Positions 27,925-37,630 of a DNA stretch of 64,000 nt are shown piece by piece. The DNA is from Cytophagales bacterium (GTDB lineage: Bacteria > Bacteroidota > Bacteroidia > Cytophagales > MED-G16). Within the stretch, counting starts at the first letter, position 1, and each line of letters starts with the position of its first letter. A program made the position numbers and the translations under genes. The stretch covers positions 1 through 64,000 of the forward strand of contig JAPYTU010000001.1 of NCBI GenBank assembly GCA_029940715.1, given 5' to 3'. The notes below the pieces were generated by a model. The model was not told the DNA's origin, ran no database searches, and saw nothing but the letters and a program-made list of their open reading frames with translations.

Positions 27925-27956
27925 TTTGATAGGTTGCAAAGGAGTGTTTAAATTTA
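27925..27956 (+). promoter_or_regulatory. Candidate promoter of the RluD-like gene
   Basis: TTTG at 27925-27928, a spacer of exactly 20 bases, then TAAATTTA at 27949-27956, one mismatch from TAnnTTTG. Predicted initiation near 27963, about 11 bases before the ATG. The remainder of the 142-base gap after radA holds a weak CTTAT/ATAAG inverted repeat and nothing else recognised. Confidence 0.45.
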
Positions 27957-27973
27957 GTTAAGAGAATTCAATC

Positions 27974-29011
27974 ATGAAAGAACAAATTATAAATAATAAT
28001 GAAGAAAGTCAACAACTTTATGAACACTATAACTTTATTGTAGATCTAAATCAATCGACCATAAGAATAGACAAATTTTTGTATGATAAACTGCCAAATG
28101 TTACAAGAAACAAACTTCAAGAAGCAATAAAAAATGGCTTTATTAAGGTTAACGAAAAAGAAATAAAATCTAGTTATAAAATAAAAGCCGATGATAAAAT
28201 AATCGTTTCTTTACCTAAACCACCTAGAAATGAAGACATAGAACCAGAAAACTTACCACTAAATATAGTGTTTGAAGACGATGATATTTTAATAATAAAC
28301 AAAGAGGCTGGAATGGTTGTTCATCCTGCCCATCAAAATTGGAATGGAACATTAGTAAATGCATTAATGTATCATTTCAAAAACCTTCCAGAAATGAAAA
28401 ATAACGAAGGTAGGCCAGGATTAGTTCATAGAATAGATAAAGAAACTTCCGGGTTATTGGTAATTGCAAAAACCGAAATAGCAATGAATAAACTTTCTAA
28501 ACAATTTTACAACCATACCATAGAAAGAAAATATCAAGCATTAATATGGGGAACACCTAATAAAGAAAAAGGAACAATTAACATAAACTTAGGAAGATCA
28601 TTTAAAGACAGAAGAATAATTGATGCATTTGCCGATAATACATTTGGTAAAAAAGCCATAACACACTATAAGGTCATAGAACAATATCACTACATTTCAT
28701 TAATTGAGTGTGAATTAGAAACTGGAAGAACTCATCAAATTAGAGCCCACATGAAACACATTGGTCATCCTATTTTTAATGACAAAACATATGGTGGAGA
28801 CAGGGTGGTAAAAGGAAACAAATTTACAAACTATAAAAAATTTGTTGAAAACAATTTTAAATTAATGCCAAGACAAGGTCTTCATGCAAAAAGCCTTGGT
28901 TTTGTTCACCCCACCACTAACCAAAAAGTATTATTTGAATCAGAATTACCAGAAGATTTTCTAGGAGTAATAGACCGTTGGAAGAAATATAATCAATCAA
29001 CAAATTATTAA
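27974..29011 (+). CDS. rluD: RluD-family 23S rRNA pseudouridine synthase
   Basis: A 345-residue RluA/RluD-type pseudouridine synthase. An S4 RNA-binding domain (about residues 28-85) precedes the catalytic domain; the catalytic aspartate is D155 in HRIDKETSG, with the downstream GRTHQIRAHMKHIGHPI and RQGLHAKSLGF blocks. The S4 domain and length favour RluD (23S rRNA positions of helix 69) over the S4-lacking RluA and RluC-like variants, but target sites cannot be read from sequence. Overlaps the convergent pheA gene by 4 bases. Confidence 0.88.
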   Translation: MKEQIINNNEESQQLYEHYNFIVDLNQSTIRIDKFLYDKLPNVTRNKLQEAIKNGFIKVNEKEIKSSYKIKADDKIIVSLPKPPRNEDIEPENLPLNIVFEDDDILIINKEAGMVVHPAHQNWNGTLVNALMYHFKNLPEMKNNEGRPGLVHRIDKETSGLLVIAKTEIAMNKLSKQFYNHTIERKYQALIWGTPNKEKGTININLGRSFKDRRIIDAFADNTFGKKAITHYKVIEQYHYISLIECELETGRTHQIRAHMKHIGHPIFNDKTYGGDRVVKGNKFTNYKKFVENNFKLMPRQGLHAKSLGFVHPTTNQKVLFESELPEDFLGVIDRWKKYNQSTNY

Positions 29012-30072
29012 ATCATCTTCACAAAACTTCCTAAAATTTTAATATTTTTTTCATATCTTTTATAAATGATTTGAAAATTATTATCCAAATAGTGTCCATC
29101 AAAATCAATAAAAAAAATGTATTTAAAGTCTGTGCCTTTTTTTGCTGGTCTACTTTCCAATTTTGTTAAATTAATTTTAGCATCATGAAATTCTTGAAGA
29201 AAACTTACCAAAACCCCATGCCCATCTGTAAGATTAACTAAAATAGAAGTTTTATCGCTTCCTGATTTAATTTCATTTAATTTATTTGACAAAATAATAA
29301 ATCTTGTGTGATTATTTTTAGAATCTTCAATATTATCAAAAAGTATAGGTACACCTCTTTGAACTGCAGCAAACCTTGAGCAAATAGATGCTGAATTTAT
29401 GTCTTTATCAGCATAACTTACTGCCGCACTTGTGCTATTTACAGAGATACACTTTATGTTATCATCAAAATATTCATCTATAAAGTCTTTACATTGTTTA
29501 AATGCTATGTCTTTGGAATAAATTTTTGTTATTTTTTTAACAGATTTAGACCTAGTTGCAAATGAAAAACTTATTGATAAGGGGAGTTCTGCAACAACAA
29601 AAAGATTACTTTTTCCTAATATATCAACCGTTTCTTGGACAATCCCTTCTTGATTATTTTCAAGTGGAATAATGCCATGTTTTGCTTTTTTGGTTTCAAT
29701 AGAATTAAATACAGCTTTAATAGAATTTAATGCTAAGTAATTACTTGTGGATCCAAAATTATTTTCAGCTGCCTGATGAGTAAAACTACCTTCAGGGCCA
29801 AGATAGGATATTATCTCTGGAAGTTCTATGTTTCTAGATGCGGCAAAAATTTCTTGAAATATTGCACGAATCGATTTGATATCAAGTTTTTCTTTAGCTT
29901 CTCCACAAAGCCTATCAATAATAGCCTTTTCTCTTTCAGGCCTATAAACATTTTCCTTTGAAGCGTTTTTGATTTTTCCTACATCAAAAACAATCCCCAT
30001 CCTTTGATTTAACAACTTTAAAAGTTGAGTATCAATTTTATCAATTTTACTCCTTAATTCTTCAATGTTCAT
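29008..30072 (-). CDS. pheA: Bifunctional chorismate mutase/prephenate dehydratase
   Basis: A 354-residue enzyme for phenylalanine synthesis, making phenylpyruvate from chorismate. Domains in order: AroQ-type chorismate mutase (IDKIDTQLLKLLNQRM, about residues 1-85), prephenate dehydratase (YLGPEGSFTHQAA near 94, NHTRFIIL near 249), and a regulatory ACT domain (about 270-354, with the ESRP-type phenylalanine-binding loop KLESRP). The P-protein order matches the known PheA. Divergent from glyA across 76 bases. Confidence 0.95.
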   Translation of the reverse strand: MNIEELRSKIDKIDTQLLKLLNQRMGIVFDVGKIKNASKENVYRPEREKAIIDRLCGEAKEKLDIKSIRAIFQEIFAASRNIELPEIISYLGPEGSFTHQAAENNFGSTSNYLALNSIKAVFNSIETKKAKHGIIPLENNQEGIVQETVDILGKSNLFVVAELPLSISFSFATRSKSVKKITKIYSKDIAFKQCKDFIDEYFDDNIKCISVNSTSAAVSYADKDINSASICSRFAAVQRGVPILFDNIEDSKNNHTRFIILSNKLNEIKSGSDKTSILVNLTDGHGVLVSFLQEFHDAKINLTKLESRPAKKGTDFKYIFFIDFDGHYLDNNFQIIYKRYEKNIKILGSFVKMI

Positions 30073-30148
30073 TACTTTTATAAAAAGTTTTGTTTAATTA
30101 TACAAATTAAATAATATCCCGCTAAAATAATGAATAATATAAAGTATA

Positions 30149-31417
30149 ATGATAGATAAAAAAGTATTTGATCTAATTGAAAAAGAAAGAGTACGACAAA
30201 CTAATGGTATTGAACTTATTGCCTCAGAAAACTATGCTTCTAATGAAGTTATGGCTGCCGCCGGAAGTATTCTAACAAATAAATATGCAGAAGGTTTACC
30301 TGGAAAGAGATATTATGGAGGGTGTTCTGTTGTTGATAACATAGAAGATTTATGTCGAGAAAGGTTAAAAAAGCTTTTTGATGCATCATGGGTAAACGTA
30401 CAACCACACTCTGGCGCTCAAGCTAATGCTTCTGTTATGTTGGCTTTATTAAAACCAGGTGATAAAATTCTTGGATTTAATTTATCACACGGAGGACATT
30501 TAACACATGGTTCGTCAGTAAATTTTTCTGGTAAATATTACAAACCATATTTTTATGGGGTGAATAAAGAAGATGGGTTAATCGACTATAACAAACTTGA
30601 AGAAATAGCTAAAAAAGAAAAGCCAAAACTTATAATATGCGGAGCATCATCATATAGTAGAGATTGGAATTATAAACGAATCCGTGAAGTTGCAGATAAA
30701 TGTGGGGCCTTTGTGCTTGCTGATATCGCTCACCCTGCTGGTTTAATTTCAAGGGGGTTGCTAAACGATCCTTTAGAATATTGTCATGTTATAACATCAA
30801 CAACACACAAAACACTTAGAGGACCAAGGGGGGGAGTTATTATGATGAGACAAGATTATGATAATCCTTTTGGAATAAAAACCCCAAAAGGAATTGCAAG
30901 AAAAATTTCTTCTTTGCTTGATTCGGGTGTTTTTCCGGGAACACAAGGAGGGCCATTAGAACATATCATTGCAGCAAAAGCTGTTGCTTTTAAAGAGGCA
31001 TTATCTGAAAAATATTTTGAATACATTCTACAAGTTCAAAAGAACGCTAAAGCAATGTCAGAATCTTTTTTAAATAAAGGATATAATATCATTTCAAAAG
31101 GAACTGACAACCATTTAATGCTAATAGATTTAAGAAACAAAAATTTAACTGGAAAAATCGCAGAAGAAATTTTGGATTCTTCAGACATAACAATAAATAA
31201 AAACATGGTTCCTTTTGATACCCAATCGCCGTTTGTTACCTCTGGAATGCGAATAGGAACAGCTGCGGTTACAACGAGAGGAATGAATGAAAAAGATATG
31301 AAAAAAATTGTTAATTATATTGATATTGTTTTATCAAACATTGAAAACAAAAACAAAATCCAAGAAATTAAGTCTGAAATAAATAATTGGACAAGCAAAT
31401 TTCCTCTTCACAAATAA
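30149..31417 (+). CDS. glyA: Serine hydroxymethyltransferase
   Basis: A 422-residue PLP enzyme that interconverts serine and glycine with tetrahydrofolate, the main one-carbon source. The Schiff-base lysine is K221 in [15 protein letters not shown]; the N-terminal [11 protein letters not shown] and [17 protein letters not shown] are family hallmarks. A run of seven G bases lies within the PRGG codons. Its stop directly abuts the tatC start, beginning a plus-strand series glyA-tatC-rpiB-rbfA-permease-MaoC with gaps of 0-7 bases, likely one transcript. Confidence 0.97.
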   Translation: MIDKKVFDLIEKERVRQTNGIELIASENYASNEVMAAAGSILTNKYAEGLPGKRYYGGCSVVDNIEDLCRERLKKLFDASWVNVQPHSGAQANASVMLALLKPGDKILGFNLSHGGHLTHGSSVNFSGKYYKPYFYGVNKEDGLIDYNKLEEIAKKEKPKLIICGASSYSRDWNYKRIREVADKCGAFVLADIAHPAGLISRGLLNDPLEYCHVITSTTHKTLRGPRGGVIMMRQDYDNPFGIKTPKGIARKISSLLDSGVFPGTQGGPLEHIIAAKAVAFKEALSEKYFEYILQVQKNAKAMSESFLNKGYNIISKGTDNHLMLIDLRNKNLTGKIAEEILDSSDITINKNMVPFDTQSPFVTSGMRIGTAAVTTRGMNEKDMKKIVNYIDIVLSNIENKNKIQEIKSEINNWTSKFPLHK

Positions 31418-32209
31418 ATGAAAAAAGAAAAAGAAATGTCTTTCATAAATCATCTTGAAGAATTAAGGTGGCATATTATAAGGTCTTTAGGCGCGATTCT
31501 AATTTTTTCTATTATTGCGTTTTTATCTAAGCACATTGTTTTTGGAATAATATTATTAGGTCCATCTAAAGCTGATTTTTGGACATATCGTTTTTTGTGT
31601 GATATAGGCCAAAAAATCAATGTGTATACTTTTTGTATTACAGAACTTCCTTTTATAATTCAAAGTCGACAAATGGCTGGTCAATTTATGATGCATCTTT
31701 CTTCTTCATTTGTTATAGGGGTAATTTGTACTTTTCCTTATGCTTTTTGGGAATTCTGGAGATTTATTTCCCCTGGGTTATATGCCAATGAAAAAAAAGC
31801 TGCAAGAGGAGCAACTTTTTATGTTTCATTGTTGTTCTTTATAGGAATACTGTTTGGGTATTTTATTTTAACACCTATCTCTATAAATTTTCTAGCAAAC
31901 TATCAAATAGACCCATCCATTTTAAATGAGTTTGACATAATTTCCTATGTTTCAACTATCACCATGTTAGTGTTAGCTTCTGGATTGTTATTTCAACTGC
32001 CTATGGTAATTTACTTTTTAACTAAAGCTGGTGTTGTAAACAAACAAATGCTTAAACAATATAGACGTCATGCTATTGTTATTATTTTAATATTTGGAGC
32101 AACCTTAACACCACCTGATCCTTTTAGTCAAATTGTAATGGCCATACCTTTGGTAGGATTGTATGAAATAAGTATATTCATTTCAGGAAAAGTTAAACCA
32201 AAATCTTAA
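31418..32209 (+). CDS. tatC: Sec-independent (Tat) translocase subunit TatC
   Basis: A 263-residue inner-membrane protein with six predicted transmembrane segments, the receptor for twin-arginine signal peptides. The N-terminal MSFINHLEELRWHI and the FYVSLLFFIGILFGYF and PLVGLYEISIF regions fit TatC. Starts right after the glyA stop and its TAA overlaps the rpiB ATG (TAATG), so expression is coupled. No tatA gene is in the window. The DUF1501 protein at 4681 is a likely Tat client. Confidence 0.93.
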   Translation: MKKEKEMSFINHLEELRWHIIRSLGAILIFSIIAFLSKHIVFGIILLGPSKADFWTYRFLCDIGQKINVYTFCITELPFIIQSRQMAGQFMMHLSSSFVIGVICTFPYAFWEFWRFISPGLYANEKKAARGATFYVSLLFFIGILFGYFILTPISINFLANYQIDPSILNEFDIISYVSTITMLVLASGLLFQLPMVIYFLTKAGVVNKQMLKQYRRHAIVIILIFGATLTPPDPFSQIVMAIPLVGLYEISIFISGKVKPKS

Positions 32210-32637
32210 TGAAAATAATTATTGGATCTGATCATGCTGGTTTTGAATATAAAAAACTCTTAATAAAATATTTTGATACTAACAAGATTTCTTTTGAAGA
32301 TTGTGGTACATACAATAATGACCCCACAGATTATCCAGACTATGCTCATGTGGTTTCCAAAAAGGTAAATCAATCTAAAAATCATATTGGTGTATTAGTT
32401 TGTGGTAGTGCAAATGGAGTTGCAATGACGGCCAACAAACACAAAAACATAAGAGCGGCAATTTGTTGGAGCGAAGAAATAACAACTCAGTCAAGGACAC
32501 ATAACAACGCTAACGTTATTTGTATACCAGCTAGATTTATTAGCAAAGAAAAACAAAAAAAAATAATTGATGTTTTTTTGTCTAAAAAATTTGAAGGTGG
32601 TAGACACACAAATAGAGTGAGTAAAATTAATTGTTAG
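32209..32637 (+). CDS. rpiB: Ribose 5-phosphate isomerase B
   Basis: A 142-residue enzyme of the pentose phosphate pathway interconverting ribose 5-phosphate and ribulose 5-phosphate. Family features: GSDHAGFEYK at the N-terminus, the active-site Cys65 in VCGSANG, and His98 in RTHNNANV. Because C65 and the surrounding loop match RpiB rather than the LacA/LacB sugar isomerases, RpiB is favoured. Start overlaps the tatC stop. Confidence 0.94.
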   Translation: MKIIIGSDHAGFEYKKLLIKYFDTNKISFEDCGTYNNDPTDYPDYAHVVSKKVNQSKNHIGVLVCGSANGVAMTANKHKNIRAAICWSEEITTQSRTHNNANVICIPARFISKEKQKKIIDVFLSKKFEGGRHTNRVSKINC

Positions 32638-32643
32638 CAATAA

Positions 32644-33000
32644 ATGCAAAGAACAAGAATTGAAAAACATGAAAGCTTAATTCATCAGGTTATAAATGAA
32701 TATTTAATAAAAAAAGGGAAAGGGTTTTTAAAAAATGAATTTATTACAATAATGGGAATTAAACTATCTGCAGATCTAAGCATTGCTCTGATATTTGTAA
32801 GTGTTTTAAACCACGATAAAAATGAATTGATAGAAAAATTACTTAATTCTAAAAAATACGATGTTAAAAATTATCTTTCTAAAAGCATAGGAAAAAAAAT
32901 AAGAAAAATACCTGAAATAAAATTTATTATTGATAACAGTGAGCATCAAGCAACAAAAATCGATGTCATTTTGTCTAATTTAAACATTCCACCAAAATAA
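32644..33000 (+). CDS. rbfA: 30S ribosome-binding factor RbfA
   Basis: A 118-residue protein with a KH-like fold that binds 30S subunits during 16S rRNA 5'-end maturation. Begins MQRTRIEKHESLIHQVINEYL and contains SADLSIALIFVSVLN and the C-terminal IPEIKFIIDNS block (an RbfA motif). Length is normal. Lies 6 bases after rpiB and 7 before the permease gene, inside the glyA-tatC transcript. Confidence 0.88.
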   Translation: MQRTRIEKHESLIHQVINEYLIKKGKGFLKNEFITIMGIKLSADLSIALIFVSVLNHDKNELIEKLLNSKKYDVKNYLSKSIGKKIRKIPEIKFIIDNSEHQATKIDVILSNLNIPPK

Positions 33001-33007
33001 AAGTAGA

Positions 33008-34240
33008 ATGAGTTTTTCTTTATTCGTCGCTAAAAAATTTATTAACTCAAACAAAAAAAAAACATTCATAAATTTTTTATCACTTCTCTCTACAATTACC
33101 TTAATAATAGGAACAGCATCTATGATTATTGTGCTTTCTGTTTTTAATGGATTAGAAGAAGTGCTTAAATCAATTTATGCAGACTTTGACCCTGAAATAA
33201 AAATAGAAAACAAAACAAAACAATATTTTAATGATCTTTTTTATAAAAAAATTTCAAACATAAATAATGTTAAAACAATCTCTGGAGTACTAGAAAATAA
33301 AGGATTAATAACACTTAATGATAATAAAGTTGTTGCAAAAATAAAAGGCGTTAGCCCATCTTTTATTGACCAAAATAGAATTCAAAAAAATTTAGTAGAA
33401 GGAGAATTTTATTTTAAAAAAAACAATCTAGACTATGCTGTTGTTGGTCGAGGAATAAAATATGCTTTAGCTATACGTTCAAACAATGACTTTCAAAATC
33501 TTAAAGTTTTTGCATTAAAAGAAACCTCTAAGCTTAGGCCGGGGTTACTAAATACAGGTTTATATGAATCAAAATCACTTAAAACCAGTGGTGTTTTTGC
33601 TATTGAAAATAATTTTGACAATAATTTTATTTTCACTTCATTAGATTTTGCTCAAAAACTATTTAATAAAAAAGACAAGGTGTCATCTTATGAAATTAAA
33701 GTCAACAACAAATCAACTGCAAAAAAAACAGCAAACCAAATCCAACAAATAATAGGACCCTCATTCAATGTGCTTACAACAGAACAGCAAAGGGCTGGAT
33801 TATATAAAATTTTACAAACAGAAAAATTTGTTGTTTATTTAGTTTTTGCATTAATAATAATTTTAAGCTCTTTTAATATTTTCTTTCTATTAAGCATGAT
33901 GGCTATTGAAAAGAAAAAAGAAATTTCAGTCATTTATGCATTAGGAGGTAAAAAAAATCAAATTAAAAAAATTTTTATTTTTCAAGGAATTATAATAGCT
34001 ATTAAAGGTGTTCTTTTTGGAACATTTGTAGGTTGTTTAATTTGTTATTTGCAAGATACTTTTGGTTTAATTTCTATTAACATGAGTAGTTCAATTATTG
34101 AAAACTATCCTGTTAAAATAATTTATAATGACGTATTATTGGTGGCTTTAATTGTTATTTTCATTTCAAGTATTTCGTCAATAATTCCAGCTAATTACGC
34201 TTCAAAATATGAAAATTTTTTGAATTTAAATAAAAAATGA
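33008..34240 (+). CDS. LolC/LolE-like lipoprotein-releasing ABC transporter permease
   Basis: A 410-residue FtsX/MacB-type permease with an N-terminal transmembrane segment (about 20-45), a large periplasmic region, and three further segments near 275-395. The N-terminus SLFVAKKFINSNKKKTFINFLSLLS and IIGTASMIIVLSVFNGLEEV match LolC/LolE, which extract lipoproteins from the inner membrane for transfer to LolA. The partner ATPase LolD is not adjacent. Similar proteins with other FtsX-type functions cannot be excluded. Confidence 0.85.
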   Translation: MSFSLFVAKKFINSNKKKTFINFLSLLSTITLIIGTASMIIVLSVFNGLEEVLKSIYADFDPEIKIENKTKQYFNDLFYKKISNINNVKTISGVLENKGLITLNDNKVVAKIKGVSPSFIDQNRIQKNLVEGEFYFKKNNLDYAVVGRGIKYALAIRSNNDFQNLKVFALKETSKLRPGLLNTGLYESKSLKTSGVFAIENNFDNNFIFTSLDFAQKLFNKKDKVSSYEIKVNNKSTAKKTANQIQQIIGPSFNVLTTEQQRAGLYKILQTEKFVVYLVFALIIILSSFNIFFLLSMMAIEKKKEISVIYALGGKKNQIKKIFIFQGIIIAIKGVLFGTFVGCLICYLQDTFGLISINMSSSIIENYPVKIIYNDVLLVALIVIFISSISSIIPANYASKYENFLNLNKK

Positions 34241-34241
34241 A

Positions 34242-34646
34242 ATGAAACTTAAAATTGGTAATTTTTATAAAGAAGAGTTTATAATAACACAAGAAATGGT
34301 AAATCAATTTGCTAAATTAAGTGGAGACAAAAATCCTTTGCATATCAATAAAGATTTTGCCTCAAAAACAAGATTCAAAAAACCTATAGTACACGGTTTG
34401 TTTTCTGTAACTTCCTTTGGAAAAGTAATGGGAACTAAATTTCCTGGTTCTGGATCAATTCAAGTAAGCCAAAACCTAAGCTTTAAAAATCCTTTATATC
34501 CAGACCTAAAATATTATGTTTACGTAGAACTTATAAGAATAATAAAAGATAAGCATTTTGGTATTTTCAAAACACAAATATTTGATATGAAAAATAAAAT
34601 TATTGTAGACGGAACAGGAATTGTTCGTCACGAAACAAAATTATAA
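34242..34646 (+). CDS. MaoC-like (R)-specific enoyl-CoA hydratase
   Basis: A 134-residue single hot-dog-fold protein. The hydratase-2 motif is complete: SGDKNPLHINKDFA followed by TRFKKPIVHG, with the catalytic Asp29 and His34. Such enzymes hydrate trans-2-enoyl-CoA (or -ACP) to (R)-3-hydroxyacyl-CoA for fatty-acid metabolism. Starts two bases after the permease stop; its 3' end abuts the convergent zinc-protease gene with no gap. Confidence 0.88.
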   Translation: MKLKIGNFYKEEFIITQEMVNQFAKLSGDKNPLHINKDFASKTRFKKPIVHGLFSVTSFGKVMGTKFPGSGSIQVSQNLSFKNPLYPDLKYYVYVELIRIIKDKHFGIFKTQIFDMKNKIIVDGTGIVRHETKL

Positions 34647-37082
34647 TTAATAACCACAATTATACCAATTACTAATGTTCGAACCAATCGGAGATCCGTC
34701 GGGAGGAGTAACAAAATTGGGAATAAATAATTCAACTTCCCCATCTAAAAACTGATCTATTTTTCGAAGCAGATATGTTTGGTGTGAAGATAGTATTTTG
34801 TCTTTTTTAACTCCTCCTCTTAATTTATTAGCTGTCATTAATATATTAGAATACAATATAGCATTAACTTGTTCGTGTGTTTGTTTGTTATTAGCTAATA
34901 AAAACATATGATTTAAAACCCGATAATTTACAAGTTTTTGCATTTCTAATTCTAACCCATTCAAAGAAGTGTTTGTTTTTAAAATTGTATTATTTATTAA
35001 TTGTTTTACCATATAATCTAATCCTAATTGATTATTATTTCTAGATTTTAATACAATCAATCTAGAGGCTCTTTCATGATTTAATAGCATTGATAAAGTC
35101 ATATCGATAGCTGTTTCAGCTGCAGTTAATGGATCAAAAGTTAGGCCGGTTTTAGACTTAAAAGTTTCCCTTGTTCGTGGATATCCATATGCCCTTGGGG
35201 GTATTAATTTAAGTAAAGGTTCTGGAAGAACTAAATTTCTTGGATTAATTGAGTTTATTAATGCTTTAAGAGCGTTATTTTGTTCTTCAAAAGTAAGCAT
35301 TTTTGTAACCAGCTGCCCATCTCCTTTCATGGTATAAAAATAATCCAATCCCCCAACAATTTTAGATGCAGCTTCTATCTGAAATCTATGAAGTAAATAC
35401 ATAGGAACAAGAACTTCTTCTATACTTGACATAGGAGCTCCTATTTTTATTGCGTTATCAGAAAAATTATCTAATATATAACGTCTTATTAACAACATTC
35501 TATTTAATTCATCCGAAGCACTGTATCCATTATCCCATAAATGTGATCGGGGGTGAGCGCTACTTTGTGGTCTAGAGTCTTGATCAGTTATAAAATAAAT
35601 TTTTTCTTTATATCCTTCTTGAAGAATTTCTTCTAAATATTTTTCTTCGTTTTTAGAATTAAATTCACGATACCCCCAATTTATAGCAAGCTTATCCCAA
35701 TCACCAATACCATGATCATACGCTTGAGATAGATCAATTTTATTGTCTTTTAATTGTATTAATGGGTGTGGATAATCCATAACACTTTTTCTATTTCTTG
35801 CACTTGAAATATAATTATGAGAAAGTCCTAATGTGTGTCCAACTTCATGTGCAGATAACTGCCTCAGCCTTTCTATAGACATTTTTTCCATTGAATTATT
35901 TGCTTTACTATTATTATATGGTCTAAGTAATCCTTCAGCAATTAAAAAATCTTGTCTTACCCTTAAAGAACCCAAGGAAACATGTCCTTTGATTATTTCT
36001 CCTGTTCTTGGATCAACAACAGAAGAACCATAAGACCATCCCCTTGTAGACCTATGTACCCATTGAATCACATTATACCTAACATCTAACATATCCGCAC
36101 CTTCTGGTAAAACTTTAATTTGAAATGCGTTTTTAAATCCGGCTGATTCATAAGCATCATTCCACCATGAAGCTCCTTCAATTAAAGCAGATTTTATAGG
36201 TTCTGGTGCTCCTCTATCTAAATAATAAACTATTGGTTTAATTGGTTCGCTTATTTCTTGATTAGGATATTTTTTTTGTAGGCGATGTCTTCTTATAAAT
36301 TTTTTTTCTATTGATTCGTTAATAGGAGAAGCATAATCAAAATAAGAAATGGCGCCAAACCCAGATCTTGAATCAAATTTTCTAGGAACATAATTGTCAT
36401 CAGGAAGCTTAACAAACGAATGTCTTGTTCTAACTGAAAAAGACTCTGAATTAGGAGACACTGATCTTAATTCATTTCCCGTTACCTGTCCTCTAAAAGT
36501 AAGGAAGGATTCTAGCTCTGTATTAAACGGAAAGTTTTTTGAATTTAAATTGTCAAAAAAAGAACTTTTTTTATCAACACTAAAATTACCTTGTTTTTGT
36601 CTTTTCAATCTGTTAATAACACCATGAGAATCTCTTAAAAGAAACAGAGTCGCGTCTATCACATAAGTATTTTTATTGCTAGCAACAATATCAAAACCCC
36701 AAACAACCGATCTAGCAAAAGCATCCTCTACAGATTTTTTTTCGTCTTGATTTTCTGAAATAGCTCTAAACTTATAGTTAGGTTGAACCATTAATATCTT
36801 AGGTCCTTTTTTAATAAAAGAAACAATTTTAGTTCCCCCTATTTGTCCCCTATCAAGACCTATATCATTAGACCCAAGCCCTGCAGACAAATAATTAATA
36901 TAAATAAGCTCTTGGTTTAATGAAGATATGTTTAAATAAATTTTTCCTTGGGATTCGTCCCAATAAAAGTCAACAAAACCCTCATTTTTTAACAAATCTT
37001 TTAAAAAACCATCTGAATCTTTGACTTGAGAAAACAAAAGAGAAGGAAAGAAAAACAGAAGTAGAAATAAAAAAAATTTCAT
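34647..37082 (-). CDS. Exported zinc metalloprotease (DUF5117/DUF5118 type)
   Basis: An 811-residue protein with an N-terminal signal peptide (MKFFLFLLLFFFPSLLFSQV). The metzincin zinc site is HEVGHTLGLSH (H412, E413, H416, H422), matching HExxHxxGxxH, with MDYPHPL downstream as a candidate Met-turn. Order: an N-terminal DUF5118/5117-like beta-rich region (to about 350), then a metzincin domain and a helical C-terminus. Function is unknown; the family is common in Bacteroidota. Lies 15 bases after the DUF6702 gene, so an operon is likely. Confidence 0.85.
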   Translation of the reverse strand: MKFFLFLLLFFFPSLLFSQVKDSDGFLKDLLKNEGFVDFYWDESQGKIYLNISSLNQELIYINYLSAGLGSNDIGLDRGQIGGTKIVSFIKKGPKILMVQPNYKFRAISENQDEKKSVEDAFARSVVWGFDIVASNKNTYVIDATLFLLRDSHGVINRLKRQKQGNFSVDKKSSFFDNLNSKNFPFNTELESFLTFRGQVTGNELRSVSPNSESFSVRTRHSFVKLPDDNYVPRKFDSRSGFGAISYFDYASPINESIEKKFIRRHRLQKKYPNQEISEPIKPIVYYLDRGAPEPIKSALIEGASWWNDAYESAGFKNAFQIKVLPEGADMLDVRYNVIQWVHRSTRGWSYGSSVVDPRTGEIIKGHVSLGSLRVRQDFLIAEGLLRPYNNSKANNSMEKMSIERLRQLSAHEVGHTLGLSHNYISSARNRKSVMDYPHPLIQLKDNKIDLSQAYDHGIGDWDKLAINWGYREFNSKNEEKYLEEILQEGYKEKIYFITDQDSRPQSSAHPRSHLWDNGYSASDELNRMLLIRRYILDNFSDNAIKIGAPMSSIEEVLVPMYLLHRFQIEAASKIVGGLDYFYTMKGDGQLVTKMLTFEEQNNALKALINSINPRNLVLPEPLLKLIPPRAYGYPRTRETFKSKTGLTFDPLTAAETAIDMTLSMLLNHERASRLIVLKSRNNNQLGLDYMVKQLINNTILKTNTSLNGLELEMQKLVNYRVLNHMFLLANNKQTHEQVNAILYSNILMTANKLRGGVKKDKILSSHQTYLLRKIDQFLDGEVELFIPNFVTPPDGSPIGSNISNWYNCGY

Positions 37083-37097
37083 AATTATGGGATTAAT

Positions 37098-37577
37098 TTA
37101 TTTAATAATAATTTCATGAAACAAGATAGGGTCTTTTAATCTAATTGTTGTTAGTTTTTGATTGGCCTTAAAATATATAAGATTTTCTTGTCCTTCAAAA
37201 GTTTCAAACAAAGAAGTATCTTTTATTTTAATTTTTTTAATTTTTTTAATTTTATTGATTTCAAAATAACAATTAATAATTCCATCTTCATATTCATGGC
37301 CTAAATATTCAAAATCATATTGTTTATCATTAATAACAAATTCAATGTTGTTTGTTAAATAATCCCTTATATAATCATCAACCAACACCTGGTTTGACTT
37401 TAAAATATCAAAATCTTCATTTAAAAATTGTTTTTTTAGTGTTTTTTCAAAATCATCAAAAAAAATTTTTTTGTGTGCCTCTATTGCATTTCTTTGATCA
37501 TCATATTCAATATAAGAGACGCTAACAAAAAAATCATGAATAAAAAAAAGAGCTAGGTTAACCAGAAGGGTATACAT
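37098..37577 (-). CDS. DUF6702 family protein
   Basis: A 159-residue protein; start 37577 is favoured over 37610 because it begins MYTLLVNLALFFIHDFFVSV, a signal-peptide-like start as in this family. SVSYIEYDDQRNAIEAHKKIFFDDFEKTL and DQRNAIEA match DUF6702. A stretch KIKKIKKIKIK in the middle comes from an AT-rich tandem repeat. The function is unknown; members sit beside HupE/UreJ-like permeases and M1 peptidases, as here, with the HupE gene divergent 54 bases away. Confidence 0.72.
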   Translation of the reverse strand: MYTLLVNLALFFIHDFFVSVSYIEYDDQRNAIEAHKKIFFDDFEKTLKKQFLNEDFDILKSNQVLVDDYIRDYLTNNIEFVINDKQYDFEYLGHEYEDGIINCYFEINKIKKIKKIKIKDTSLFETFEGQENLIYFKANQKLTTIRLKDPILFHEIIIK

Positions 37578-37630
37578 GTTATTATATTTTTTAATAAATT
37601 TAACAATCAATTGTTATCTAAAACAACAAA

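Noticed and set aside
37225..37260. Repeated AATTTTTTT units in the DUF6702 gene as a regulatory repeat.
   Set aside because: They encode a KIKKIKKIKIK stretch in frame; simple AT-rich slippage explains them.
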